A DNA stretch of 34,918 nt, taken from positions 1 to 34,918 of the forward strand of contig NZ_SIHI01000034.1 of NCBI RefSeq assembly GCF_007859735.1. Reading direction: 5' to 3'. Source of the stretch: Thalassoglobus neptunius. GTDB lineage: Bacteria; Planctomycetota; Planctomycetia; Planctomycetales; Planctomycetaceae. Each line of letters starts with the position of its first letter. Within the stretch, counting starts at the first letter, position 1. Positions 23,557 to 31,997 of this stretch are shown in pieces. A program made the position numbers and the translations under genes. The notes under the pieces were generated by a model that saw only the letters and a list, made by a program, of their open reading frames with translations, ran no database searches and had not been told where the DNA came from.

Positions 23557-25216
23557 CGCTGCCGGTCCTCATCTCACCATCACAACTGACTGCAATACGA
23601 TGAACTCACACCGCCTGCCAACCTGCAACTATCGCATCGATCGACCGGTTGATGACAGCTATTTCTGTCGTCACCGCGCCGTCAGGGCTGCGGGACGTAT
23701 TGTCGGCTCTGCAATCTGTGCAGCATGTGAATTGCATTCACAAACATGTGGCGATCCCATTGAACCGCCGTCGCCAACCTCGACGGCAGAAAACAGCAGC
23801 TTAAGCGACATCAGGAAGCAACTCCCACAACTTGTGACGATTGGAATCACCGCGTTCAGGCGACCGGAAGCACTTCGACGGTTCGTGGCCTCGATTCGAC
23901 GTTACTATCCCACGATTCCGATCATCATTGGTGATAACGGAGACCAACCAGTCGAATTTGATGACGAGCATCTCGTCTCTTTGGCATTGCCATTTGATTG
24001 CGGCATCTCTGCTGCCAGAAACGCAATCGTCGCGAACTTCGAAACACCTTACCTCCTGATCACCGAAGATGATTTTGAATTCACGTCAGAAACATTGATT
24101 GAACGATTCGTCGACGTGCTGGACCAAGATCCCACGATAGGGGCTGTGGGCGGTAGCCTGGAAATCGAAAGTCAACGATGCGATTTCGCGGGCGACTTTG
24201 AACTGTTTCGGAGAGAACTTTTTGTCCGTCAACCTGCTCGCTGGCCGCGACACACTTCTCGTGAAACGCACTATCAAATCGTCGATCTTGTCTTCAATTT
24301 TGTCCTGGCCCGACGTGAGTTACTGGAGGATCATCTCTGGGATGAGCGGCTCAAAATTTGTGAACATGTCGAGTATTTCTATTCGGTTTGGCGAGCGGCG
24401 AATTGGCGTGTCGCGGTCTGTCGATCGGTCACCTGTATTCACCATCAGGATCGGTCGAACGACTACAACCCGTATCGATTCAGACAGAATCTTCGCCAAT
24501 TGACTCGACTCTGGCTGGATCATCATCACCTGGACAGCATCAAGATCACTCGGGCACGTTCACTCGAATTCAAACTGACTGGTCCTCCGAACATTCTCCT
24601 GTTTGGAGTAGGGCATTCCGGGACGTCGATCGTGACCAGGATGATTCAGGACTTAGGCTGGCATGCCGAAGGAAAACCGGGCGATCTTGATGAGGAATTC
24701 GCGGAGCACATTCCGATTCGTGATCTCAACACGAAACTGATTCGGCATGGAGAGTTTGACGATCAGGTCGCCAAGAACATTCTAACGACGCTGCCGCGAC
24801 CCTGGGTCATCAAAGATCCCCGATTTGTACATACCATGACGGCCTGGATGGAATGCTTTGCTGACTATCAGCCATTGTTGGTTTGGTTGGTGAGAGATGT
24901 GGAGTCAGTCAAGCAGAGTTTTCGCCGTCGTCAACGCGTCCCGCAGGCCGAACCGATCTCACGTGGCATGACCATTGACGAGTTGATGCGGCAGGCGGAG
25001 GCTATTTACAAAGCCTGGCCCTGGCGCAAATTGCGAATCCAGTTCGAAAATATTGGTGAAGCGACTCAGAGGTTCTGTCCTGAGCGAGCATTCAGGAATG
25101 ATTCCCGCGACTTCACCAACGGGTCATCCGGTCTCTCTAAACCGATGACAAATGATGAAACACAACCACCCACTGGTGGCTTGATCTTCCCCAAGTCCTT
25201 GTTTGATGGAGAGTAA
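23549..25216 (+). CDS. Cys module - GT-A glycosyltransferase - sulfotransferase fusion
   Basis: The 555 residues contain three parts. Residues 26-67 are a Cys module (Cys26, 40, 57, 60, 67 with His42), identical in spacing to that of the upstream protein. Residues about 95-300 are a GT-A domain like the GM2-synthase (beta-1,4-GalNAc transferase) group: VTIGITAFRRPEALRRF, FDCGISAARNAIV, TEDDFEFT. From about 348 a sulfotransferase domain follows, with the PAPS-loop-like FGVGHSGTSIVTRMI (about 352) and IKDPR (about 421). The enzyme could add a sugar and then transfer sulfate from PAPS. The start at 23549 overlaps the previous gene by 8 bases; an ATG at 23600 would keep the Cys module. The stop is 3 bases before the Rhs gene, so the pair is probably co-transcribed. 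Confidence 0.85.
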   Translation: MADAAGPHLTITTDCNTMNSHRLPTCNYRIDRPVDDSYFCRHRAVRAAGRIVGSAICAACELHSQTCGDPIEPPSPTSTAENSSLSDIRKQLPQLVTIGITAFRRPEALRRFVASIRRYYPTIPIIIGDNGDQPVEFDDEHLVSLALPFDCGISAARNAIVANFETPYLLITEDDFEFTSETLIERFVDVLDQDPTIGAVGGSLEIESQRCDFAGDFELFRRELFVRQPARWPRHTSRETHYQIVDLVFNFVLARRELLEDHLWDERLKICEHVEYFYSVWRAANWRVAVCRSVTCIHHQDRSNDYNPYRFRQNLRQLTRLWLDHHHLDSIKITRARSLEFKLTGPPNILLFGVGHSGTSIVTRMIQDLGWHAEGKPGDLDEEFAEHIPIRDLNTKLIRHGEFDDQVAKNILTTLPRPWVIKDPRFVHTMTAWMECFADYQPLLVWLVRDVESVKQSFRRRQRVPQAEPISRGMTIDELMRQAEAIYKAWPWRKLRIQFENIGEATQRFCPERAFRNDSRDFTNGSSGLSKPMTNDETQPPTGGLIFPKSLFDGE

Positions 25217-25219
25217 ACG

Positions 25220-28200
25220 ATGGCAACCAATCCTTCACTACGAACACAGACTCCCGGTTGGGTGAAGATCAGTTTGCCGAGTATCACCATCCCCGGTTGT
25301 CCAGACGCAGACATGCTCAAGGGAGATTTTTTGCTGTCATATGTGAGTGCCAAGACGAAGCAGTTTCACTGGAAGGTGACTTTCGAATCAGTTTGCCAGT
25401 ATCAACAGATGGAATCGAGAGCGTTGCCAAATGAGAATGGAACCTACGACGTAGAAGTCAAACTGCGGGGTGGTCCAGAGGAGCCGGTTTGGGAAGCAAA
25501 GCAAATCAGCGACCTGACGACCCCGTTCGAATTGTTGCTGAAAGATCCCAAGAAGCTTTGCGGAAGCTGGCCGAGCGATCTGACTTGGACACCGATTATC
25601 ACATCCCAGACGACAGGCATGGCACTGGCCAGTCAATCATCGGACATTTCCGTTTCATCCTGTCCCTTGAACATGTGTATGTGTACCGCTCTTAGCAGCT
25701 CCTATGTCACAGTCCAAATGACGACTAGCGGCGTGACAGACCTCCTTTGTGGTGGGTGCGACGGTTTTAACGGGACGGAAGATGCAGAAACGAGTGGTTA
25801 CACGAATGACTGTGACTGGTTCACCGATGGGTTGGAAGCGTGTGGATTCCTTCCTGTGTCGCTAAACTCTTCGATCGAGACTCGTTGTGACAGTGACCCG
25901 GAAAAATGTGGTGTGGTCTTCGTTGTGTTTAGTTCGCAAGGAACATATGAGAAGTTAATCCCGTTTGACCAGTATGATCCGACGCAAACGACTTACACTC
26001 TCGATCGAGTCTCTGGCGGCCCTTATTACTACTGCGACTTTGAAGATTCGAAGATTAAAATTGAAGGGACGTTGATCAGCCCACTGCCATTTTTGTCCGT
26101 GGGAGAGTGCTTGAACAGACCGCCTTGCTTGCCTTCGAATCCAGCTCCAGACACCGATCCACAGAAAAGCTGTTTGGAGCCGCCGGAATGCTGCGGTTGC
26201 TCAAGCTGTTGTGGTGGAGTTGGAGGTTGTCAGATCACATGTCCATCTCCTCCGCAACCTGGAGGAGGAGGATGTGGGTCGTCGAGCGCGACGTGCACTC
26301 CAAACGTGAATGTGGTGAGTGGATCTGTTGGACTCTCGCTTTTCTCTCCTCCGTCGGACCCCCTCGTCCTACCAGTTCCGATTACGATTTCAGGAGGAAA
26401 CGTGACCGGTGTCGGGAGCAGAAGTGTCTGTAAAGCTGACGAATGCAATGTCTTCGTAGATCGTTGCGACGGATCTCGTCAACTCTACTACTGTAAAGAT
26501 AGTTCTGGTTGCTATACACCGCTTGGATCGATTTCCAATAACACTCTCTGCGAAAACGAAGGAGGAGGCTGGACAGAGACTGATTCCGAAAACGGTATCA
26601 AGTACATCTACAACAGCGATGGCACGTTGATCGAAGTCATCAACGGCTGTGAAGACAATTGGGACTTCAACTATGGTAGTCCGCTGCAGTTTATCAACCT
26701 TCCGGACAATCGTCGCGTCACGTTTTCCTACGACGGGTACGACAATGATCAGCTAACCCGAATTGAAGATCCCTATAATCGAATTGCGACTTTCACGACA
26801 GACAGCAATGGGAACATTACTCAATTCATTACTCCGGAACTGTGCACGACCGAGATGCGGTACGATGGAAGCAATCGCCTCTCAACATTGATTGCGCCGG
26901 ACGGATGTCGGACAAGTTACTCATATATCGATGGGTTGATTCGAACTGTCCAGACTCCTCACAATGAGCGGTACACCTACCTCTATCGAGATTACAATCA
27001 CTTGGAGATCACGGAACCGAGCGGCAATCTGACCACGGTGCTCTTTGACGGACAGCACAATATTTCAGGCATGATTGATCCACTTGGCCACCGCAGTACC
27101 TGGACTTACTCAGGCGGTTATGTCAGTTCGTACGTCGATCCACTCGGAAACACGTCACAACTAACCTATGAGCGGCAAACTGACCATACCGTCAGGCTCA
27201 CAAAAATCGTGCGTCCAGGGGATGGGACGACAACGCACATCTACAACAGTGGCGGATACCGAACGGCCACGATCAATCCGCTAGGACATCGAACAACCTA
27301 TCTCTACGACAACGATGATTTCCGGATTGCAATGATTGACCCGCTCGGAAACCGCACGACGACAGTTTACGATGTGTCGAATCGACCTGTTACGACGATT
27401 AATCCGCTGGGCAACCGAACGACCAACGTTTACAACTCGTACAATCAAGTGATCGCCTCAGTCGATCCACTCGGAAATCGCACTAGTTTCAGTTACGAGA
27501 ATGGCCAACGTGTCGTCACTGAAGATCCGCTCAATCGTCGATCAACGGTCCTGTACGATCTCTCCAACCGAATCCTGGCGAATGTCGCTCCCAACGCCGC
27601 CAGAACCAGCTACGTTTATGACGCTGGCTGTCGGCGTCAGGCAACGATCGATCCGGCAGGCTATCGCACCAGCAGCATCTACGACTGCGATCGTCTGCTG
27701 GCCAATGTTGATGCGTTTGGAAACCGAACCACGTATGCTTATGACTCAAACGGCAACCGCATCCGGATGACCAATCCGCTTGGGGACATTACCACCACCG
27801 TCTACGACTCCGCGAATCAACCGATTGCTCTGATCAATCCTCTTGGAGATCGCTCCACGACCGTTTATGACGATAGCGGACGCCCAACTTCCCAAATCAA
27901 TCCACTCGGCCATCGCTCGACAACCGTCTACACCAGCTCCGGTCGCGTTGCCGCCACAATCAATCCCCTCGGCAACCGCACGACCAACATCTACAACGCC
28001 GCGGGACAACAGGTTGCCACGATCAGTCCCCTCGGCAATCGCACGACCACCGTCTTCGATGCGGCCGGTCGCGCAGTGGCGCAAATCAATGCGTTGGGGA
28101 ATCGGTCAACAACCGTTTACGATGCGGCCAGTCAGGCGACCGGCTCAATCAACCCGCTCGGTAATCGCAGCACCACTGTCTACGATGCCGCCGGGCGAAG

Positions 28201-29170
28201 TATTTCCTATCTCGATCCACTCTCGAATCGCTCGACGACAACTTACAACGCTGCCAGTCAGGTTGTTGCTCAGACCGATCCGCTCACCAATCGCAGCACG
28301 ACCGTCTACGACTCGGAAGGCCAAACCGTCGGCACAATCAACGCCCGCGGGTTCCGGAACACCACGGTCTACGACACTGCTGGCCGCACAATTGGGCAGA
28401 TCAATGCAGTCGGTGATCGCTCGACGACTGTCTATGACAAGAGCCGCGTCGTCGCTTCAATCGATCCACGCGGAAATCGATCGACCAGTATCTATGATGC
28501 GGCAGGCCGTACGGTTGCCTCGCAGAATGCTCTCAATGAGCGGTTCACGACGATCTACAACTCCGCTAGTCAGGCGGTCGCTTCGATCGATCCGCTGTTG
28601 AATCGGACGACCAGCGTTTACGATGATGCTGGCCGTATGGTTGCTCAGCTCGACTCACTCGGCAACCGCAGCACTTCGGTCTACGACGCTGCCGGTCAGG
28701 TCGTCGCCTCCATTGATGCTGAAACCGAACGGACGACGACAGTTTACGATGCACAGTCGCGTCCGGTTGCGGAAATCGATGCACTCGGCAATCGCACGAC
28801 CACCTCCTACGACGCTATTGGCCAAACACGGGCGCTCGTCGATTCGGATGCCAAACGGTACTCATTCACCTACGACGCCGCCGGTCAGCAGACTCAGCAG
28901 ATTGACCCGCTCAATCGGCGTACGACATCCGCCTACGACGCTGCTGGACGGCAAACATTACGGATCGACGCCATCGGTGACCGGACAACTTACACATTCA
29001 ATGCGAACAGTCAGTTGACTGACCGCAAATATCCGGATGGGACCCGAACCACGTTTGCCTACGACGAAGTCGGCAATCGGACGCTCAAAGAGAACGCCTC
29101 CGTGTCGGTCACAGTCAGCTACGACGGCATCAACCGGACAGACTCATTGAGCACCGATTACAAGGTGTAA
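25220..29170 (+). CDS. Rhs/YD-repeat protein, shell part
   Basis: The 1316-residue protein starts MATNPSLRTQTPGW with GGAGAG upstream. It has no signal peptide and no PAAR domain. Residues about 1-300 form a unique N-terminal region. A very cysteine-rich hinge follows (ECCGCSSCCGGVGGC, near 325-340) with a Pro/Gly-rich linker, then a Val/Ile-rich segment. From about 440 YD repeats begin (YIYNSDGTLIEVI), and from about 685 a run of 29 near-regular units (INPLGNRTTTVYDAAGR type) continues almost to the end. Such repeats wrap into a hollow beta-shell that encapsulates a C-terminal toxin in Rhs and Tc proteins. This frame stops at TDYKV before the Rhs core; the core lies in the next gene in another frame. 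It follows directly on the GT-sulfotransferase gene. Confidence 0.9.
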   Translation: MATNPSLRTQTPGWVKISLPSITIPGCPDADMLKGDFLLSYVSAKTKQFHWKVTFESVCQYQQMESRALPNENGTYDVEVKLRGGPEEPVWEAKQISDLTTPFELLLKDPKKLCGSWPSDLTWTPIITSQTTGMALASQSSDISVSSCPLNMCMCTALSSSYVTVQMTTSGVTDLLCGGCDGFNGTEDAETSGYTNDCDWFTDGLEACGFLPVSLNSSIETRCDSDPEKCGVVFVVFSSQGTYEKLIPFDQYDPTQTTYTLDRVSGGPYYYCDFEDSKIKIEGTLISPLPFLSVGECLNRPPCLPSNPAPDTDPQKSCLEPPECCGCSSCCGGVGGCQITCPSPPQPGGGGCGSSSATCTPNVNVVSGSVGLSLFSPPSDPLVLPVPITISGGNVTGVGSRSVCKADECNVFVDRCDGSRQLYYCKDSSGCYTPLGSISNNTLCENEGGGWTETDSENGIKYIYNSDGTLIEVINGCEDNWDFNYGSPLQFINLPDNRRVTFSYDGYDNDQLTRIEDPYNRIATFTTDSNGNITQFITPELCTTEMRYDGSNRLSTLIAPDGCRTSYSYIDGLIRTVQTPHNERYTYLYRDYNHLEITEPSGNLTTVLFDGQHNISGMIDPLGHRSTWTYSGGYVSSYVDPLGNTSQLTYERQTDHTVRLTKIVRPGDGTTTHIYNSGGYRTATINPLGHRTTYLYDNDDFRIAMIDPLGNRTTTVYDVSNRPVTTINPLGNRTTNVYNSYNQVIASVDPLGNRTSFSYENGQRVVTEDPLNRRSTVLYDLSNRILANVAPNAARTSYVYDAGCRRQATIDPAGYRTSSIYDCDRLLANVDAFGNRTTYAYDSNGNRIRMTNPLGDITTTVYDSANQPIALINPLGDRSTTVYDDSGRPTSQINPLGHRSTTVYTSSGRVAATINPLGNRTTNIYNAAGQQVATISPLGNRTTTVFDAAGRAVAQINALGNRSTTVYDAASQATGSINPLGNRSTTVYDAAGRSISYLDPLSNRSTTTYNAASQVVAQTDPLTNRSTTVYDSEGQTVGTINARGFRNTTVYDTAGRTIGQINAVGDRSTTVYDKSRVVASIDPRGNRSTSIYDAAGRTVASQNALNERFTTIYNSASQAVASIDPLLNRTTSVYDDAGRMVAQLDSLGNRSTSVYDAAGQVVASIDAETERTTTVYDAQSRPVAEIDALGNRTTTSYDAIGQTRALVDSDAKRYSFTYDAAGQQTQQIDPLNRRTTSAYDAAGRQTLRIDAIGDRTTYTFNANSQLTDRKYPDGTRTTFAYDEVGNRTLKENASVSVTVSYDGINRTDSLSTDYKV
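27272..29089 (+). repeat. 29 tandem YD-repeat units (about 63 bases each)
   Basis: The DNA repeats every 60-63 bases and codes for 29 consecutive 20-21-residue units with consensus I-[ND]-P-L-G-N-R-[TS]-T-T-V-Y-D-A-A-G-R-x-V-A. Codon choices vary between neighbours, so the units are old or diversifying, not recent copies. Three units are one residue short. Long runs of such repeats can mislead gene callers into calling reading frames in other phases. Confidence 0.9.
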
Positions 29171-29244
29171 CCCTGCGAAGCCAAAAAATGTTGTTCCAAA
29201 TCGCTTCATCCTTTCGTATCATCTTCTATTGAAGAGGCTATGCC

Positions 29245-31194
29245 ATGGGAACGTCCAAGAAAACCATCAGCTATCAGTACGACTCCGCAGGGAATCGATC
29301 GTTGATGATCGATCCGAATGGAGGTCGGACGACGTACAGCTATGATGCCCTCAACCGGATTTCGTCGCTGATCAACCCGCAGGGAGAGCGGACGACGTAC
29401 GCCTACGACGCCGCTGGTCGTCGAACGGTCAAGAAACTTGCGAACGGGACTCGTGCCTCTTTCACTTACGATGCCGCCAGTCGATTGACAACTCTGGCGA
29501 ATCTCAAGAGCGACAACAGCGTCATCTCGAAGTTCGACTACCAGTACGACAAGGCAGGCAACCGGACTGCCGCCGCCGAGAACGATGGCAGCCGGGTAAC
29601 GTACCTGTACGATGCCACCTATCAGCTGACCGGTGAGCACCGAACCGGGACGCCCCCCTACCGCAACACGTTCACCTACGACTCACGCGGCAACCGCACG
29701 CTTAAAAACGAAAGTGGCACGCGCACGACCTATACGTACGACAACGCGAATCAGCTTCGCTACTCTCTCGATTCGACCGGCAGGACGACCTATGCGTTTG
29801 ACGCCAACGGCAATCAGGAGCGTGTGCTCACGCCCACCGGAGACCGTACCACCACAACCTGGGACTACGAGAACAGAACAACGCTCGTTCAACTTCCCAG
29901 CGGAATCCGCAACACAATGGCGTACGAGCCGGACGGATTGCGAGTCAAGCTCGAAGAATCAGCAGGTGTAAAGAAGTTCATCTGGGACAACCAGAACTAC
30001 TTGGCTGAAACCAATGCGACCCATGACACCCAGGTCGTCTACACAAATGAGCCACGTCGATACGGCAATCTCGTCTCCCAGCGACGCAGCGGAGCAACGA
30101 GCTTTTACCACTCCGAAGCGCTCGGCTCGACCAGGCAGTTGACTAATTCCTCCGAAACTGTCACCGACACCTACCTCTACGATGCCTGGGGAAATGTGCT
30201 GACTTCCACCGGCGCGACGGTCAACCCGTATCAGTGGACTGGTAGCGTAGGATACTACTTCGACTTGGATACCGAGGACTTCTACATCCGTGCACGGACG
30301 TATCGTCCAACGACTGCACGGTGGTTGAGCGTTGATCTCATTCGTCGTAGAGCAAACGCTTACCTCTCTACTTACATTTCGCTTGTTGCCGATCCCTCTG
30401 GATTAGATCCGCTGTTAGAGGAATACTTTGGACGGCCCGGTGAGAACTGTGCCGATTGCCATCCGAACCCCAATCCACTTCCTTTTGATCCGTCTGTTCT
30501 TCTAGAGAATCAGTCCGGACCGAAATGCAGAACAATCACGCTCACTGCAAAGTCGTTTATCGCGGACGTAGTGCAATCAAGGAGCCTGGAAGAAGTCCCA
30601 TGCAACTTTCCCCCAACTCCTCGAGGAGCGATGGGAAATTGGTTCGACCAATTTGCCATATCGTCTGTGTACATGCCATTCCAAGAGGATCCAAGTACTC
30701 CATCTTCGCGCGATCGAGATTTTCGATTATACACGAAACTTGTAGTCAAAATGTGTTGTTGTCCGCTTTCAGCGCAAATCGTCTCGACAGATCAACATGG
30801 TGGTATCGAACCCATGGGGTATCAAGGCACCATCAATCTTGACATGACGTCTGTAGAGTGTGATTCCAGAACAAAGTGTTGTACAGTATCATGGCGTGGA
30901 TACGGTAGACCAGACCCCAGAGTAGAACCTGTATTTCAGAGCGTAGCGCCACGAAGGGCGACAAACATTTGGCATCAACCGGGTGTCGTGTTTTGCTGCA
31001 AAGATGGATGGCCTGAACATACTGGTTCGGCTTTTTTCAGAGCGAGTAGTTTCCCTTCTCATCGCGTTTGGTTCAATGACCAGTTGATCATGGACCGCTC
31101 TCAAGGTCAACTAGCTGATTTGTGGAAATCAGATTTTCCCGGGCATGGTTGGGAGTTCGTTGGTCGCAGTGGCCACGGTCGATGCGTACCATGA
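29245..31194 (+). CDS. Rhs core with variable C-terminal tip, separate gene
   Basis: The 649 residues start MGTSKKTISYQYDSAGNR, an in-phase YD repeat, with GAGG upstream of the ATG. YD repeats run to about residue 320, followed by the Rhs core (EALGSTRQLTNSS, DTYLYDAWGNVL, FYIRARTYRPTTARWLSVDLIRRRANAY) and the core end DPSGL (about 377-381). Here the core is less canonical: YLSTYISLVADPSGL in place of the usual YxYVxNNPxxxxDPxG. The final 268 residues are a variable tip with Cys pairs (MCCC, KCC, FCC), no Walker or nuclease motif that I recognise, and lower GC. In other Rhs proteins the tip is a toxin cleaved after DPxG. The gap from the shell gene is 74 bases and the frame differs, so the two are made as separate chains. 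Confidence 0.85.
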   Translation: MGTSKKTISYQYDSAGNRSLMIDPNGGRTTYSYDALNRISSLINPQGERTTYAYDAAGRRTVKKLANGTRASFTYDAASRLTTLANLKSDNSVISKFDYQYDKAGNRTAAAENDGSRVTYLYDATYQLTGEHRTGTPPYRNTFTYDSRGNRTLKNESGTRTTYTYDNANQLRYSLDSTGRTTYAFDANGNQERVLTPTGDRTTTTWDYENRTTLVQLPSGIRNTMAYEPDGLRVKLEESAGVKKFIWDNQNYLAETNATHDTQVVYTNEPRRYGNLVSQRRSGATSFYHSEALGSTRQLTNSSETVTDTYLYDAWGNVLTSTGATVNPYQWTGSVGYYFDLDTEDFYIRARTYRPTTARWLSVDLIRRRANAYLSTYISLVADPSGLDPLLEEYFGRPGENCADCHPNPNPLPFDPSVLLENQSGPKCRTITLTAKSFIADVVQSRSLEEVPCNFPPTPRGAMGNWFDQFAISSVYMPFQEDPSTPSSRDRDFRLYTKLVVKMCCCPLSAQIVSTDQHGGIEPMGYQGTINLDMTSVECDSRTKCCTVSWRGYGRPDPRVEPVFQSVAPRRATNIWHQPGVVFCCKDGWPEHTGSAFFRASSFPSHRVWFNDQLIMDRSQGQLADLWKSDFPGHGWEFVGRSGHGRCVP

Positions 31195-31209
31195 TGTCTG
31201 GAGGCATAA

Positions 31210-31662
31210 ATGAATGAGTTCACGCAAGCTTCGTACGTGATTGCCTTCGTCTCTGGGATTGTGGCCGCAACATGTTATTGTGGCGAGACTTCTATTGCAC
31301 AGCGTTTCTGGATTGGAGTTTTCGTATTTTGGAGGTATTGGCTCGTGGGTGGTGGCATTGCGACTATTGCCAATGCTTGGCCAACTGGCATAACTAGCAT
31401 CCAGGAATTGCTCCGCTTGTTTTTTGCGCCCATTGGAAATGTGATGTGGAGCCTTTCTTCTTTTGCGATTTACTCCATTTTCTCAGGTGTTGTGTCCGTC
31501 GTCTTCTCACGCTTTTCACTTCTCACTCGTTGTACACAGTCTAAATCGTTCAATTCTACGGCGAGTGCTAGGGGGATCATCATCGCAATTGCTGGGCTCG
31601 TGACTATTCTTGTCTGTTGGAAAATAAGTATGTTTTATCTGCCGGGACAGACATGGCGATGA
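31210..31662 (+). CDS. four-helix membrane protein, candidate immunity protein
   Basis: The 150-residue protein has about four hydrophobic helices: near residues 8-22 (YVIAFVSGIVAATCY), 31-55 (FWIGVFVFWRYWLVGGGIATIANAW), 80-105 (MWSLSSFAIYSIFSGVVSVVF) and 125-142 (IIIAIAGLVTILVCWKI). No family is recognised. It begins 15 bases after the Rhs tip gene, with GGAGG upstream of the ATG, and is AT-rich like the tip. This is the classical place and size for an immunity gene, and membrane immunity proteins usually counter toxins that act on membranes. That function is inferred from position alone. Confidence 0.6.
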   Translation: MNEFTQASYVIAFVSGIVAATCYCGETSIAQRFWIGVFVFWRYWLVGGGIATIANAWPTGITSIQELLRLFFAPIGNVMWSLSSFAIYSIFSGVVSVVFSRFSLLTRCTQSKSFNSTASARGIIIAIAGLVTILVCWKISMFYLPGQTWR

Positions 31663-31689
31663 CGCGAGTGTGATTGGAGGGACTTTGTC

Positions 31690-31908
31690 ATGGGACTGTC
31701 CAAGAAAATCATCAGCTACCAATACGACTTCGCGGAAAACCGGACGCTCATCATTGATTCGGATGGAGGTCGAACAGCGTACAGCCACAATGCGCTCAAA
31801 CGGATTTCGTCGCTGATCAATCCGGAGGGAGAGCGAACGACATACGCCTATGACGCTGCCGGTCATCGAACCGCCAAGAAGCTTGCGAACATGGCCTCTT
31901 TCCGTTGA
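31690..31908 (+). pseudogene. orphan start of a second Rhs core cassette
   Basis: The 72 codons begin MGLSKKIISYQYDFAENRTL and match the first 72 residues of the core gene at 29245 at most positions, including ISSLINPEGERTTYAYDAAG. The likeness ends at LANMASFR, where six bases are missing relative to LANGTRASF and a stop follows. Both copies start with the same ATGGGA and a GAGG-type ribosome-binding site upstream. It is a displaced 5' fragment of an Rhs core cassette, as left by recombination that replaces tips. A short stable protein cannot be excluded. Confidence 0.75.
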
Positions 31909-31997
31909 GTTACGTAGTAATGGGCAGGTTCGTATCACAATGCTAGATTACGCCTCCAAACTAATATAGGCTACCGGACTAAAAAAAAGGCTCTCGA

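Noticed and set aside
27843-28601. Open frame of 252 codons in a second phase of the YD-repeat region
   Set aside because: It arises from the 63-base repeat of the Rhs gene read in another frame. The protein is low-complexity, rich in Ser, Arg and Pro, with no independent start signal.
27272-29089. CRISPR array or satellite DNA
   Set aside because: Repeats are contiguous, protein-coding with varying codons, and have no spacers. They are YD repeats.
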